From Bathymodiolus brooksi (lineage: Eukaryota; Mollusca; Bivalvia; Mytilida; Modiolidae), in NCBI GenBank assembly GCA_963680875.1, contig OY804585.1, positions 49,709,085 through 49,773,084 on the forward strand: a stretch of 64,000 bases of DNA. The letters are read 5' to 3'. The notes beneath the pieces are model-generated. The model made no database searches. It had not been told where the DNA came from and worked only from the letters and a program-made list of their open reading frames with translations. A program made the position numbers and the translations under genes. Shown here one piece after another: positions 25,194 through 37,399 of the stretch. Positions within the stretch are counted from its first letter, which is position 1, and the number at the start of each line of letters is the position of its first letter.

Positions 25194-27949
25194 GTCAATT
25201 TAGTTACTGGCCTGAACACTTTAATTTTTTTAAATTATATAGACTATAACAAACTGAGAGGAAATTCACTGGCTTGAACAGATTTTCACTATCCAGGGAC
25301 CATTGGTCGATGACGGCATGTAGATAGGCCATCTGTATTTGTCTTGTCCTTTCTTTTCATGAAAGGCCATCTGAATTTAGATTTGCAGAGAATTCAATCC
25401 GAATCTTATATGATCTAACAAACTGTCACAACTAATGATCATGATTTCCAAACAGCCAGATACAGCTTTTACCTTCTACTTTTAATCTGTATCTTAAATG
25501 TCCATTGCAAATGAATGCAGTTTAAAATCTGTAAAATAAATTACTGGGCCGTTCTATCTGGTAGCATGCATGCATGTTATTTTTCAGTTTACACTTCAAT
25601 TTATCTATGCTGCTCTTTTAGGTATAGATTTGAGAGTTCTTTATTAATCAAAGGAAGTCTGGTCTGCTTTAAACTTGAAATATATAACTTTAGCATAAAT
25701 TTCAGAAACTGGACCAAAATTTACAATGAAAGTATTAATTTAAAATGCTTCAACAATGTAAAAGCCACTGATGAACACTTTGTCTACTTTAGGACCAACC
25801 CATTTACTGAATGACCATTTTCTTTGAGAAGTACAGTCACAGTATGTACAGACCAGAGTTGCATCTCCAAAGTTTAGACAATCTATGGTAAGTATTTTGA
25901 AGCGTTTACATTCAATTAGTGTTTTATTTTGCTATTTCTTGTTTTAAATTTCACCCAACTTAGCCAAGCTTAATTTTTTTCTGCTGGGGTGGGGGTAGGG
26001 GGGGAGGGATATCAGTCTTCTGGAACTGTGCCCAAGGAAGGACACAAGGACACGACAGGCAAATTCTGAGTCGGTTCAGTGAATTTATATATCAGGGACA
26101 GAAATTAACAGGGGCCCAGTCGCCCATGGGCCCTAGATTTTGGTCTGGGCTACTAAACTTTTACCTATAATTTAGTTAAACATATAGACATTTTTTTTAT
26201 CAAAAATCTTGTCTGGGCTACCAGCTTGAACTTCCCAATTTCTATCCCTGTTTATGTGTCTGACCAAATGTCTGGCAAACCATCCAGGAAGCTAACCTTT
26301 GTATTTTGTTGTTTGGTCCAATATTATTATTAACCCTTTCTGATCTTGCTTACGCTTGTACAGGTAATACCTGCCTCATATCAAACTGAACTAGTGATTA
26401 CAATACCACTATCAGCTTTTCAACGAAATTTCACATCTTGAAGAGTGTCTCAGACCCTATGATAAGTGCAACATATACATACTCTATTTTGTCTATGGTC
26501 ACTAGTAAACCAAATTTCTATTTTCAGGCAAAGTTGGTAAATAATTACATGTACATAAGCATAAAGTTTTGCATATGTTTGCTCATCCAAGACCAAGGAT
26601 ATCTAATTAGTGATTAGCTTCGCGAGCTTTCCAGGCAGTGCCTGTTTCATATTATTTCAACAAGAACACATTTTATGAAAATGAAACAATAATAAAGGGC
26701 GAAGCCCTTTTAACTATAGGCTATACGAATTTTAGTCACGTGACTATTGTATTCATAGCCAAATATCTTTTCACCGGAAGTGTAAAAATATTGAACAAAA
26801 TAGTATTTAAAATCACAATAAAATTTATTTCAATGAGAAATCCTGAAATCTCTTATTGTTTATTTTCTGAAAAATTCAAATAAACTCAATTGAAAATTCT
26901 AAAAGAAAACTTATAATATCCACACAAAGCATTATGTGTAGTACGTCATTTGTTAGTGTGTACTGATCATGAAATACACACATGTGCCAGGTCGTATGCA
27001 ACCCTGGGATGAATTTCATGAAAGTCCATGCATTTCTCCTGAAAGGATGATTCTCCTCTCTGAATAATTTGTGTGAGCTGGTGTCAAATAGAAAGAGAAG
27101 CTCGCCATCGTCTTCGGCTAGGGAATCTGTTACATCTACATGCTATCCGCGATTCAAAAACATGAAATGATTCTGACAAGAAAAGCATGACAACAGGGAA
27201 TTATAAAACAAGTTTTTTTCTTTTTATGGCAAGCAGCTTTGCTTGAAAAACCTTGATTGCATTTAAAATGATTGCATTTACGTTTGACCCTCATTCCCCT
27301 TTTGATAAGCCCAAAGCCCTTGTTGACATTATTAGGTCGATTTTAGGTCGTGCAAAAATACATTCAGTGGACCTACTTGATATCTGCTGGACCTGTTCTT
27401 ACCCTTTGTCTTGCACACTCACATTGTGACTACACATATGTAAATCTGAGCAAATGACTTTGATATCAGAATTTTTATTTTCGACAAAAGAGTCAACTAA
27501 TTCTGGGTTAAAATATTTCAAGCTCCCCTCTCAAAAACAAACGGTCGCCCCATCATGTTTTGACACTTCATGCTATGAGAAACTCGAAAAAGTATAAATG
27601 TTAAAAACCTCAGAAAACGATTTTCAGACATTGCAACATACATGCATAGGCACATTCAATAATCCCCTAGGCCCCTTCAGAAACCTTTCCTCCCACAACG
27701 TTTTTTATCCCCCCTTTAGGCATCAACTTCCTGTTAGGCGGGGGCATACGTGTACTATGGAAACATTTATTGAATTTTAGGAGGCATGCCATTCGCCTCT
27801 CATGGCTCTCTTTTAAGACAGTCAAATGTTGGATATAGACTTCGTCCTTAAACAGGTTGTGCCTGTCTCATATTAAAATAACATAAAAAACATTTTCTTT
27901 TACTTCGGCTGTTGATTTGTAACATTAATGTTAATAGTACAGTAAGTAC
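25194..27949. other. no gene seen
   Basis: AT-rich sequence. A short word (gtgcctgt, tcatatta) near 26638 recurs near 27857. A G-rich patch lies at 25985-26010. Frames at 25515-25814 and 26638-26883 have no domain. Confidence 0.45.
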
Positions 27950-28123
27950 AAAGTCCTCAAAGTTCATCTCCCGCCCGCTTTCCTCTAAAAATTGTCTGAA
28001 ACATCTAAAGGAGGACGCTGTACTTTTCTTTGTATTTTTAGCATCTTTTTGTTCCAGTAATTCTTCGATTTCAGTGTCGTCTGGAACGTGAAATTGCTTG
28101 ACCATTTTGTTTTGAGGTAACAT
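27950..28123 (-). CDS. possible exon of a Crypton/ZMYM-like protein
   Basis: The minus frame from the ATG at 28123 reads MLPQNKMVKQFHVPDDTEIE, then LLEQKDAKNTKKSTASSFRC and FRQFLEESGREMNFEDF, ending near 27950. This resembles the N-terminal core-binding region of Crypton-type tyrosine-recombinase derivatives (the ZMYM-like group), where an NTKKAT-type motif is followed by a short helix and an F-x-D/E-L stretch. A gtactta donor-like site follows FEDF directly, so an exon end there is plausible. No further exon is recognised in the window. It could be a single-exon relic or the 5' exon of a gene with distant exons. The name rests on remembered family patterns. Confidence 0.42.
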
Positions 28124-28220
28124 TTTAATTGTTGAAACATTACCGGTTTTGTATCCGGGAAAATTCAAAGCGAGATAACTCTGATTTAGAAAAATATCTT
28201 TCTCGACAGCAACAAAAATC

Positions 28221-28282
28221 GAGAGGGTGACACGATGCAATTTGGGAGGGTGACACGATGTTCCCGAGAGGGTGACACGATG
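28221..28282. repeat. three short copies of GAGGGTGACACGATG
   Basis: The 15-base word occurs at about 28223, 28246 and 28267. The block lies about 100 bp upstream of the putative exon at 28123 on the minus strand, where it could be promoter sequence or a chance duplication. Confidence 0.7.
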
Positions 28283-28786
28283 ATTTATCACATGTCACGT
28301 GGGCTGCTCTAGACCAATCAAATGATCCCATTACTAGAGTTAAATTGATATATTGGAATAATAAACCATATAGACCTGTCTGGAGATTCGTTAATAGAAA
28401 AATAGGATATGTGTTCTCTAGTGGGGATGTTGAAGTTGGAACAATGGGATTGGGACACGTCTTTTATCGCGCGGTGACGCATAAATAACGAGCTTCGAAG
28501 ACAATATATGAGGACGCTTAATCAATAATGTACGAATATTTTGGAACAATAGAGCAGCTGATGTTCTAGATTGCAGATGCAGACTAATGAGTTTATAATT
28601 ATTTAGAACAGTATGGCAGGTTCTGTTTTGGAATGAGTGGTGACGCTGTAAGAACAACAGTCGATGGATGATATGACGTCGAATAGAAAAAGGCCATTAC
28701 GTTATAACTGGATTTGTATATCGTCGTCATATGTTGTTAATTTCAGCTGGTTTTGGCATCAGGCTAGGTTTTTTTTCTGGGGGCCG
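28283..28786. other. no gene seen
   Basis: AT-rich sequence. The minus frame of 79 codons at 28418-28657 has no domain. Confidence 0.45.
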
Positions 28787-29045
28787 TCGTGACCGTGATC
28801 ACATGGTAGTTGCATTAACAATTACCTGTGCAATCAGTGCCTATCACCACTGGAGTTGTGCGTTCGAACCCTGTTCATGGTGACATGTACTCGATACAAC
28901 ATTATGAGGTAAAGTTTGTCACTGACTTGCGCCAGGTCAGTGGTTTTCTCCGGGTACTCCGGTTTCCTCCACCAAGAAGATAGACCGCCACGATATAGCT
29001 GAAATATGGGTGAATATGGCGTTAAGCACCATAAACCAACCAATT
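28787..29045 (+). mobile_element. SINE, full-length copy
   Basis: The head contains gtgatcacatggtagttgc and gttgtgcgttcgaacc, a tRNA-like A/B-box arrangement. The body has gtgacatgtactcgatacaa, then ggttttctccgggtactccg, cctccacc and cgccacgatatagctgaaat. The tail is tggcgttaagcaccataaac. Confidence 0.85.
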
Positions 29046-29700
29046 AATACTTAGTTCAAGACAATTGTATTACAAACGGGAACACATTGACATTTATTTA
29101 CTCCATTTACTGTGGTAATTATGTCAGCTGTGACAAGTTCAAAGAGATAATACTCTTGTTCATTGTCCCTTCTGATTGCAATATCGACAAATAGTAAACA
29201 ATAGTGCAATCTATATCAATTTTTGTAATATATACTATTAACAGTCAAAAGCTTCAATATCATATATGTATGTTATATAAACATCCCTTAACGAACATGA
29301 GTTATAGACATGGAAGTTAGTTTCTTCACTGTGTATATAACTCCTCGGTGATAAATCAACAACAGGATATTGCGACCGTGGAACTCTCATATTTGGAAAA
29401 TACCACATAAATAAACAATGTACAAATGTTGTTGGGGAAAAATTAACTTTATTTGGACAAGTTTTGGAAACAGGTAGAAAGTGAGTTTTTCTGGCCTCTT
29501 TCACTGCGAGGGCAAAATAAATTATATTTCTATTTCCAATGCAAGTATATTGTTTGCATCCTGCAATGTCAAAAAGTTCAAAACGACTGCAAATTTTCCT
29601 GCATAGAGAAGAAACAGGCGGCGTCGTTCTGGTCATTTGGAAATGTGTTCCTATGTTATGTTACTGTTTCAGTTTCGACCATTTTACTCTTCATGAATCA
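29046..29700. other. no gene seen
   Basis: Overlapping frames on both strands (29238-29636 minus, 29453-29757 plus) contradict each other and neither shows a domain. Confidence 0.45.
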
Positions 29701-31392
29701 GGTACTAGGAAAAGCTTTTTTAGATACATGACTAAAATAACACTGAGGATTAGTTGACCCCTTTATTTGTACTAAGCAATTAAACAATTGCATGTTACAA
29801 GAAACTTGCAACGGTACTAGGAAAAGCTTTTTTAGGTAGATGACTAAAATAACACTGATGATCAGTTGATCCCTTTATTTGTGCTCACAAATTAAACAAA
29901 TCCATGTCAAAAGACACTTGCAAAGATACTAGGAAAGGCTTTTTACAGGTACATGACTAAAATAACACTGAGGATTAGTTGACCCCTTTATTTGTACTAA
30001 GCAATTAAACAATTGCATGTTGCAAGAAACTTGCAACGGTACTAGGAAAAGCTTTTTTAGGTACATGACTAAAATAACACTGACGATTAGTTGACACCTT
30101 TATTTGTGCTAAACAATTAAACAATTTGCATGATACAAGAAACTTGCAACGGTACTACGGAAAGCTTTTTTTAGGTACATGATTGCCCGTTTTGTATCTT
30201 CAAACTCTTCTTGCAACGGTACTAGGAAAAGGTTTTTTTAGGTGCATGACTAAAATAACACTGAAGATTAGTTGACCCCTTTATTTGTGTGCTCAAAAAT
30301 TAAAAAAATGCATGTTACAAGAAACTTGCAACGGTACTACGAAAAGCTTTTTTAGGTACACGATTGCCCGTTGTGTATCTTCAAACTCTTCTTGCAGGTA
30401 CTAGGAAAATTTTTTTTAGGTGCATGACTAAAATAACACTGAGGATTAGTTGACCCCTTTATTTGTGCTAAAAAATGAAACAATTGCATGCTAAAAAAAA
30501 CTTGCAACGGTACTAGGAAAAGATTTTTTAGGTACATGACTAAGATAACACTGAGGATCAGTTGACACCTTTATTTGTGCTAAAAATTGAAACAATTGCA
30601 TGCTAAAAGAAACTTGCAACGGTATTAGGAAAAGTCTTTTTTTGTACATGACTAAAATAACACTGAGGATTAGTTGACCCCTTTATTTGTGCTAAAAAAT
30701 GAAACAATTGCATGCTAAAAAAAACTTGCAACGGTACTAGGAAAACCTTTTTTAGGTACATGACTAAAATAAGACTGAGGATCAGTTGACACCTTTATTT
30801 GTGCTAAAAATTGAAACAATTGCATGCTAAAAAAAACTTGCAACGGTACTAGGAAAAGTCTTTTTATGTACATGACTAAAATAACACTGAGGATTAGTTG
30901 ACACCTTTATTTGTGCTTAAAAATTAAACAATTTGAATGTTACAAGAAACTTGCAACGGTACTACGAAAAGCTTTTTTAGGTACATGATTGCCCGTTTTG
31001 TATCTTCAAACTCTTCTTGCAACGATACTAGGAAAAGTTTTTTTAGGTACATGACTAAAATAACACTGAGGATCAGTTGACCCCTTTATTTCTGCTCAAA
31101 CATTAAACAATTGCATGTTAAAAGAAACTTGCAACGGTACTAGGAAAAGCTTTATTAGGTACATGATTGCCCGTTTGGTATCTTCAAACTCTTCTTGCAA
31201 CGGTACTAGGAAAAGATTTTTTGGGTACATGACTAAAATAACACTGAAGATCAGTTGACCCCTTTATTTGTGGTAAAAAATGAAACAATTGCATGTTAAA
31301 AGAAACTTGCAACGGTACTAGGAAAAGCTTTTGTAGGTACATGATTGCCCCTTTGGTATCTTCAAACTCTTCTTGCAACAGTACAAGGAATT
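29701..31392. repeat. tandem field of about 112-bp (A) and 68-bp (B) units
   Basis: Units begin ggtactaggaaaagc and continue ttttttaggtacatgactaa. The A unit goes on with aataacactgaggattagtt, gacccctttatttgtgct and ends aaacttgcaac. The B unit instead has gattgcccgttttgtatctt, then caaactcttcttgcaac. Unit starts fall at 29701, 29813, 29925 and 30039, then A and B mix. The start of each unit is itself an imperfect palindrome (gtac, taggaaaag, cttttttag, gtac). The B insert matches the Penelope-like element tail at about 51297-51320 in complement. Confidence 0.93.
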
Positions 31393-32175
31393 TTTTTTTT
31401 AACAATAAAATCATTTATGTCAATAATATAAATATTGTTGGTTTTTTTTTACAAAAATTGTGTTTTTTAATATATTAAATATTATTGTTTGATTACATGT
31501 TAAGAATATTCTTAATCCTAGTGTGATTGTTTACTGGTATAATGATATATGATTCAATTTCTAATTATGCAATTTCTGTAAATTTAGGTCATTTCACAGG
31601 ATTGTTTACTGGTACATGTATATGATACATGATGCAATTTCTGTAAAATTACGGTTATTTCACAGGGTCAGTGCATGATCGATTAATGTGCATTCCTGAT
31701 TGGTCAACATCTATTTCAACATCCGTGGTCATGTTTCTTTGCAAACCTGTTGCCGAAAAATGTGTGTAAATTCACACGGTCAGTGCATGATCAATTAATG
31801 TACACTTTTGATTGGTCAACATCTATTATTAGCATACACGGAAATTACCGCACGTACTTTTGCAAACACACTGCCGAACAATTCGGATGTTCGAAATTAT
31901 ATTGGAAATTTTTTAAATCCCTCCCACTTACCACCCTTTTTTGTCCCCATCTTTGCTATTTGATGTCATTTATTCATTTGATGTTATGTAATTATTATAT
32001 AATTTCAGTCATGATTATGTTATATTATGTAACAATTTTAGAGATGCAATTTATTGCAATTTATGATAATGATTAAATTACCTTTTCCACAAATCAGTGT
32101 TTGTTTAATTTAGCAAACTAACTAGGACTCTGTTGTCACTATATTTAATCTACAGGTATATTGGTTGTCATAAAA
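31393..32175. other. spacer between two repeat fields, with its own duplications
   Basis: A direct repeat occurs at about 31666-31725 and 31776-31833 (ggtcagtgcatgat, attaatgt, attggtcaacatctatt). A second one occurs at about 31527-31600 and 31601-31665 (attgtttactggta, gcaatttctgtaaa, tttcacagg). No gene seen. Confidence 0.7.
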
Positions 32176-32570
32176 ACGTTTTTAGGTACATGACTAAAAT
32201 AACACTGAGGATTAGTTGACCCCTTTATTTGTGCTAAGAAATTAAACAATTGCATGTTAAAATAAACTTGCAACGGTACTAGGAAAAGCTTTTTTAGGTA
32301 CATGACTAAAATAACACTGAGGATTGGTTGAACCCTTTATTTGGGCTCAAAAACTAAACAATTTGCATGTTAAAAGAAACTTGCAACGGTACTAGGAAAA
32401 GCTTTTTTAGGTATATGATTGCCCCCTTGGTATCTTCAAACTCTTCTTGCAACGGTACTAGGAAAAGATTTTTTAGGTGCATGACTAAAATAACATTGAG
32501 GATTAGTTGACCCCTTTATCTCTGCTCAAAATTGAAACAATTGCATGCTAAAAGAAACTTGCAACGGTCA
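32176..32570. repeat. second cluster of the A/B tandem units
   Basis: Three to four units with the same words as at 29701-31392: ttaggtacatgactaaaata, acactgagg, cccctttatt, aaacttgcaacgg, and one B insert (gattgcccccttggtatctt). The cluster ends at about 32570. Confidence 0.92.
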
Positions 32571-33853
32571 ATGAAAAAGAACATTTTGTTATAAGTGATA
32601 ATAGGTGGGTCACTTATAACGACAATTTTTATACACCATTCGTTATCTTTTCTTGCACAGTATTACTGACATGTTGTACACGTTTAGTCTAATTTTAAAA
32701 TTAATAATTAGTATTTGAAATTCTCTCAAGCAGTTGATTTAGTATAATAGAACTCCAGACCTATTAGATTACTTCATGTTTGTCATAATTATAACAAATG
32801 ACAATGCTAGTAGACAAGGCAAGATAAATAAAACCAAAAAGTCAACATAATTTGACCGATACTCTTTGCAATTCGTTCTTAGAAATGGCGCAAAAGGAGT
32901 ATATGAATATACGGTAACATGATATTTTTCTATCTAAATATTATAAATGTAGCAGTGTTGTTAGAAAGTATATGGTCTACTTTCATTTCAACCCGTTTTT
33001 TGTTTTTTGTTTTTTGCATCGTGCTTCTTGGATATGCAATCAGACAATTTAATTACAAAAAATAATGAACCTAATAAAAGAGTAAAACCTACCCCTGTCA
33101 TATCCAATTTAGCATTTTAAAAATGATTTATCGATCAAGATTGGTTTGTATATTTCCAAATAAGATTTCTAAAAAGGAGTCTCTACTAAACAGTGGATTT
33201 AAGCGAGGTGTCAAATGAAATTATGCTTTACTATATGGAATGGAATCCTATTAAAGAAAGTGCAATGAACCAATTTAACATTGACAGATTAACATTGAGG
33301 AAACTATCTTGACACAATTCAATATTAAAATAACCTAATAAACATTGACATGAATTATTTTAACGTTACTTTTCCATGTTGTTGACAGGAAGATTGTTTT
33401 TTTTTAATTTGGCCATGATCTTCTATTTGGAAATGAGAGAGAGATGGAAAGCAAACACAATAAGTTAAGATCGCCGAGATATATAATCAGAAAGTCTTAA
33501 AGTTCCCAAAGGACATACAATGCAATGGCAAAATAAAACGTACAAAGTGACACACAAGGATCTATGAAAAACTACACGGAAAAACTAAATTACTCAATGT
33601 AACACGAATCGAAGGGTGAAGTCATGTGCTTTCAATTGTTGGCCCGTACTTGTAATGAAAAGAAAGTTTAAACAGTGATTGTCATCAATTCCACCAATAT
33701 CAACAGAACAAAGAACTTTTAGCTTTATTTATTTTATTTGGGTTTTTGTAATACCATATGTTTTCCCACTAAGTGATCAGCCTTCATCTTATGGGATGTT
33801 TTTATTTTGTGTCATTTGTTACTCTTCGCTTGTCTTGTGTGATATAAATGATC
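32571..33853. other. no gene seen
   Basis: AT-rich unique sequence. No reading frame or repeat recognised. Confidence 0.5.
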
Positions 33854-34002
33854 TAACACCGGTAAAAGGGCAAGAAGGAAAAATCTCAGACACCCAAGGG
33901 AAAGATTTCTGGTCTCCAACGAGGCTCCGCCGAGATGGAGACCAATAGAAATCTTTCCCGCGGATGTCTGAGATTTTTCCGTCTTGCCCTCTTTCCGGTG
34001 TT
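33854..34002 (+). repeat. long hairpin element 3
   Basis: Arms 33854-33918 and 33936-34002 are reverse complements (aacaccggtaaaagggcaag with cttgccctctttccggtgtt, and aatctcagacacc with gatgtctgagatt). The centre is acgaggctccgccgaga. Its flanks (tctaacacc left, ggtgtttgattctttttctc right) set its orientation relative to elements 4-6. Confidence 0.92.
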
Positions 34003-34641
34003 TGATTCTTTTTCTCACTAATATTTTATTGAAAGTACAGTATTTTCCTTCACGAGACACCCCATACATGAAATATGACGTGACACATATTTTGACGTCA
34101 TTGAAGAATGACGTCAAAGGTACGGAAAATGACTTCTCACCCCTTGGATAAAGTAGTCCGTTAGCTTAGGTGAAAAAGATTTTTCTATCTTACCCCGGCT
34201 CCAGGGTAAGACAAGCTACATGCCGTTTTTCCCGCATAATTGTTTTTCATTGTTGAATTAAATATATTATAAATGCTACTACAACAGCGATAAATGCCTG
34301 TACAAAAAATTATTTGACGTTGATCAAAGGGAGGTAATTGTTTTTATTTACGTTAGTTACATAACAAGGGAGAGTACTCTATATTTTCTCAACGTAAACA
34401 AATATTGAAAAAAGAGGCAAACATCGTAAAAGATGCAAGAGTTTGTTATTGTAGAATCTATCACAAGTTTGTTAACTTTATCAGTTTGAACCTCTTTAAA
34501 GTTGTAAAATGAAAATCTTGTTTTATTTTATTATGTGGCATTTTGGTCCTGTGGGTGTGATACGGTTCGCAAATTAATGCACCAAACTACACAACAAGTA
34601 AACAAATATTGACACGGTAGAAAGGGTGAGAAAAAGAGTCA

Positions 34642-34790
34642 AACACCGTAAAAGGTGCAAGATAGTAAAATCTGTGACACCCTCGGGTAAGATTTAAATC
34701 GTATTGGACTTGTACAAGCCTCGTCCGATACGATTTAAATCTTACCCTCGGGTGTCACAGATTTTACTATCTTGCACCTCTCCCGGTGTT
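34642..34790 (-). repeat. long hairpin element 4
   Basis: Arms 34642-34710 and 34722-34790 pair (ggtgcaagatagtaaaatct with agattttactatcttgcacc, then gggtaagatttaaatcgtat with atacgatttaaatcttaccc). The loop contains caagcctcgtcc. It is inverted relative to elements 3, 5 and 6. Confidence 0.92.
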
Positions 34791-35064
34791 AGACCCTATA
34801 TATTTAGAAATACAAAAAAATGAAAATAAAAGACAAAAATATATTTAATACGGTTGGATTCTGTATTTAAAAAAAACAATGGTTAAATCCGTAATATATC
34901 TGTTATTCAGCTATCAGACAGAGTATATAATGTTACATTCCCGGCTTAGGATATATATCTAAACGATTTTATTGATACAATGACATTTTGCGAAACGTAA
35001 CATATTTATGGGAAAAGTAGCGTGAAATTCTTTTCTCACCCACGGGTTGAGACATATAGGGTCT

Positions 35065-35223
35065 AACACCGGGAGAGGTGCAAGATAGTAAAATCGGTGA
35101 CACCCGAGGGTAAGATTTAAATCGTATCGGACGAGGCTTGTCCGAGTCCAATACGATTTAAATCTTACCCGAGGGTGTCACAGATTTTACTATCTTGCAC
35201 CTTTTACGGTGTTTGACTCTTTT
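35065..35223 (+). repeat. long hairpin element 5
   Basis: Arms 35065-35135 and 35150-35223 pair, with the same stem sequence as element 4 and the loop acgaggcttgtccgag. It is the opposite-orientation partner of element 4 in the 1.7-kb palindrome. Confidence 0.92.
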
Positions 35224-35832
35224 TCTCACCCCTTTCTACCGTGTCAATGTTTGTTTACTTGTTGTGTAGTTTGGTGCATTAATTTGCGAACCGTATCACA
35301 GCCACAGGACCAAAGGCAAAATGCCACGTAATAAAATAAAACAAGATGTTCATTTTACAACTTTAAAGAGGTTCAAAATAATAAAGTTAACAAACTTGTG
35401 ATAGATTCTACAATAACAAAATTTTGCACCTTTAACGATGTTTGTCTCTTTTTCTCATCTCTTTCAATATTTGTTTACGTTGAGAACATATAGAGTACTC
35501 TCCCTTGTTATGTAACTAACGTAAATAAAAACAATTACCTCCCTTTGACCAACGTCAAATAATTTTTTTTAAAGGCATTTATCGCTGTTGTAGTAGTATT
35601 TATAATATATTTATAAATAAAATACATTGTATTTTATTGTATTTTATTGTGAAATACATTTAAAATACTGTCAAGACACTATAAATCGACAATTTAATTC
35701 AACAATGGAAAACAATTTTGCGGGAAAAACGGCGTGTAGCTTGTCTTACCCTGGGGCCGGGGTAAGATAGAAAAATCTTTTTCATCTAAACTAACGGACT
35801 ACTTTATCCAAGGGGTGAGAAATATAGAATCT

Positions 35833-35983
35833 AACACCGGGGAGGGTACAAGATAGGGAAATCTCAGACACCCGAGGGTAAGATTTCAATCGTTCTCTTT
35901 ACGAGGCTTGCCGAGTTAGAGAACGATTGTAATCTTACCCAAGGGTGTCGGAGATTTCCCTATCTTGTACTTTTTCCGGTGTT
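35833..35983 (+). repeat. long hairpin element 6
   Basis: Arms 35833-35897 and 35915-35983 pair (aacaccgg with ccggtgtt, tacaagatagggaaatctc with gagatttccctatcttgta, gggtaagatt with aatcttaccc). The loop reads tacgaggcttgccgag. Right flank gtttgattttatttctcac matches elements 3 and 5. Confidence 0.92.
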
Positions 35984-36639
35984 TGATTTTATTTCTCACT
36001 AAACACCTAATTGTTTTTGTTTACATTCCATCGAGCGTTTTCCAGCAATTTATTTTTCCATTGCTGAAGTAAATATTCGATTTATCCATATGCAACCGTA
36101 TCTCGGCAGTATTTCAAATGTATTTCATCATAAAGTACAATGTATTTGATAAATATATTATCAATGTTACTACAATAGAGATAAATACCTGTAAAAAAAT
36201 ATTTGAATTTGGTCAAAGGGAGGTAATTTCTTTCTTTACGTTAGTTACTAACAAGGGAGAGCACTCTATTATTTACTCAAAGTAAGCAAACATTGACTGG
36301 AAGAGAGCCTGAAAAAAGAATCCAACACCGTGAAAGGTGCACGTTAGCTAGCAGAATATAATACATAAATGAATTTAAAAATACTTATGTAGTAGAATCG
36401 TGGTTAATTGTTTATTTTAGAAAGGAAAAGCATGGAGAATTGGGGGGCAGTTGACATAAACTGTACAGCATGCATTTGCCGGTAAAACGCACGTGATTTT
36501 TTTGTCTTGCAGTAGTGCAGGATAAGAAAATCTCACATCGCTAAAAATAGGAACTGGTCTGTCTCAAAAGTGAGAAAAGGATATCTCACGGTTAAAAATA
36601 GGAACTGTGCTGTCTCATTAATGAGAAATTATCTTTTCT
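35984..36639. other. no gene seen; repeats of palindrome flank
   Basis: 36190-36330 repeats words from the palindrome arms (caaagggaggtaatt, ttagttactaacaagggaga, aatccaacaccgtgaaaggt), so a decayed further half-copy of the hairpin family lies here. No gene. Confidence 0.6.
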
Positions 36640-37340
36640 TATTAGTCTTAGTTACTCTGTGATCGTCTCACAAGAACATGTATTCCTACTGGTTACTCTA
36701 CACAATAATGTCTTCTGATTGGTTACTCTGTGTTTATCTCTTAAGAATGTCTTCTGACTAGTTTCTCTGTTCTCAATATAATATATTTGCTGGTTATTCT
36801 GCGTTAGACGCACGAGCATGTCATCTAACTTGTTACTCTGTGTTTATCTCACAAGAATGTCTCCTGTCTAGCCACTCTGTGTTTGTCTCAAAATAATGCA
36901 TTTTCTTACTGGTTATTCTGCGTGTATCGCACAAGAATGTCATATGACTGGGTACTGTGCGTTTATCTCAAAATAATGTCTCCTGACTGACTACTCTGCG
37001 TTTGTCTCAAAAGAACATATCTTCTGACTGGTTATGTTGCGCTTATCGCACAATGATGTTATCTGAATTTTTACTATGTGTTTGTGTCCACATAATATCG
37101 TCAGACTAGTTACTCTGTATTCGACTAAGAAACGTACAAGGTTACTCTGCCTTTATCGCACATGGATGTCGTTTGGCTTGTTGCTATGCATTAACTAAGA
37201 CAAAAAATATATCTTCTGACTCGTTGCTCTGTTTATGTCTTCTGACTTGATAGGCTGTGCTCATCTCTACAGAATGCATCTTTTGACTGGTTACTCTGTT
37301 TTTCCTGGGCCACTCTTACTAGAACTGTATCTTCTGTCTT
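36640..37340 (+). repeat. degenerate 39-bp tandem repeat, about 17 copies
   Basis: The unit is roughly gactggttactctgtgttta followed by tctcacaagaatgtcttct. Starts are spaced 38-41 bp (for example near 36867, 36907, 36945, 36985 and 37026). Copies are strongly diverged, so this is an old array. Confidence 0.8.
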
Positions 37341-37399
37341 GATACTCGTAATCCCTTTTATCACATTTAACACACCTTATGCTGAATTGGTCTCAAATA

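Larger units (their letters stand above)
34134..35820. repeat. 1.7-kb palindrome
   Basis: The left arm 34134-34790 and right arm 35065-35820 are reverse complements over most of their length. Outer ends: ctcaccccttggataaagta at the left and tactttatccaaggggtgag at the right. Inner markers include gtgcaccaaac, the agggaggtaattg stretch against caattacctccct, and acgttagttacataacaagg against ccttgttatgtaactaacgt. The right arm has an extra AT-rich insert near 35615-35690. The spacer 34791-35064 contains half of hairpin element 1 with its flank. Each arm ends internally in its own hairpin (elements 4 and 5). Confidence 0.9.

Noticed and set aside
29238..29757. Overlapping genes on both strands
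   Set aside because: Short, contradictory frames without domains, and the plus frame runs into the tandem field.
31184..31414. 76-residue protein on the minus strand
   Set aside because: Read-through of the A/B tandem units.
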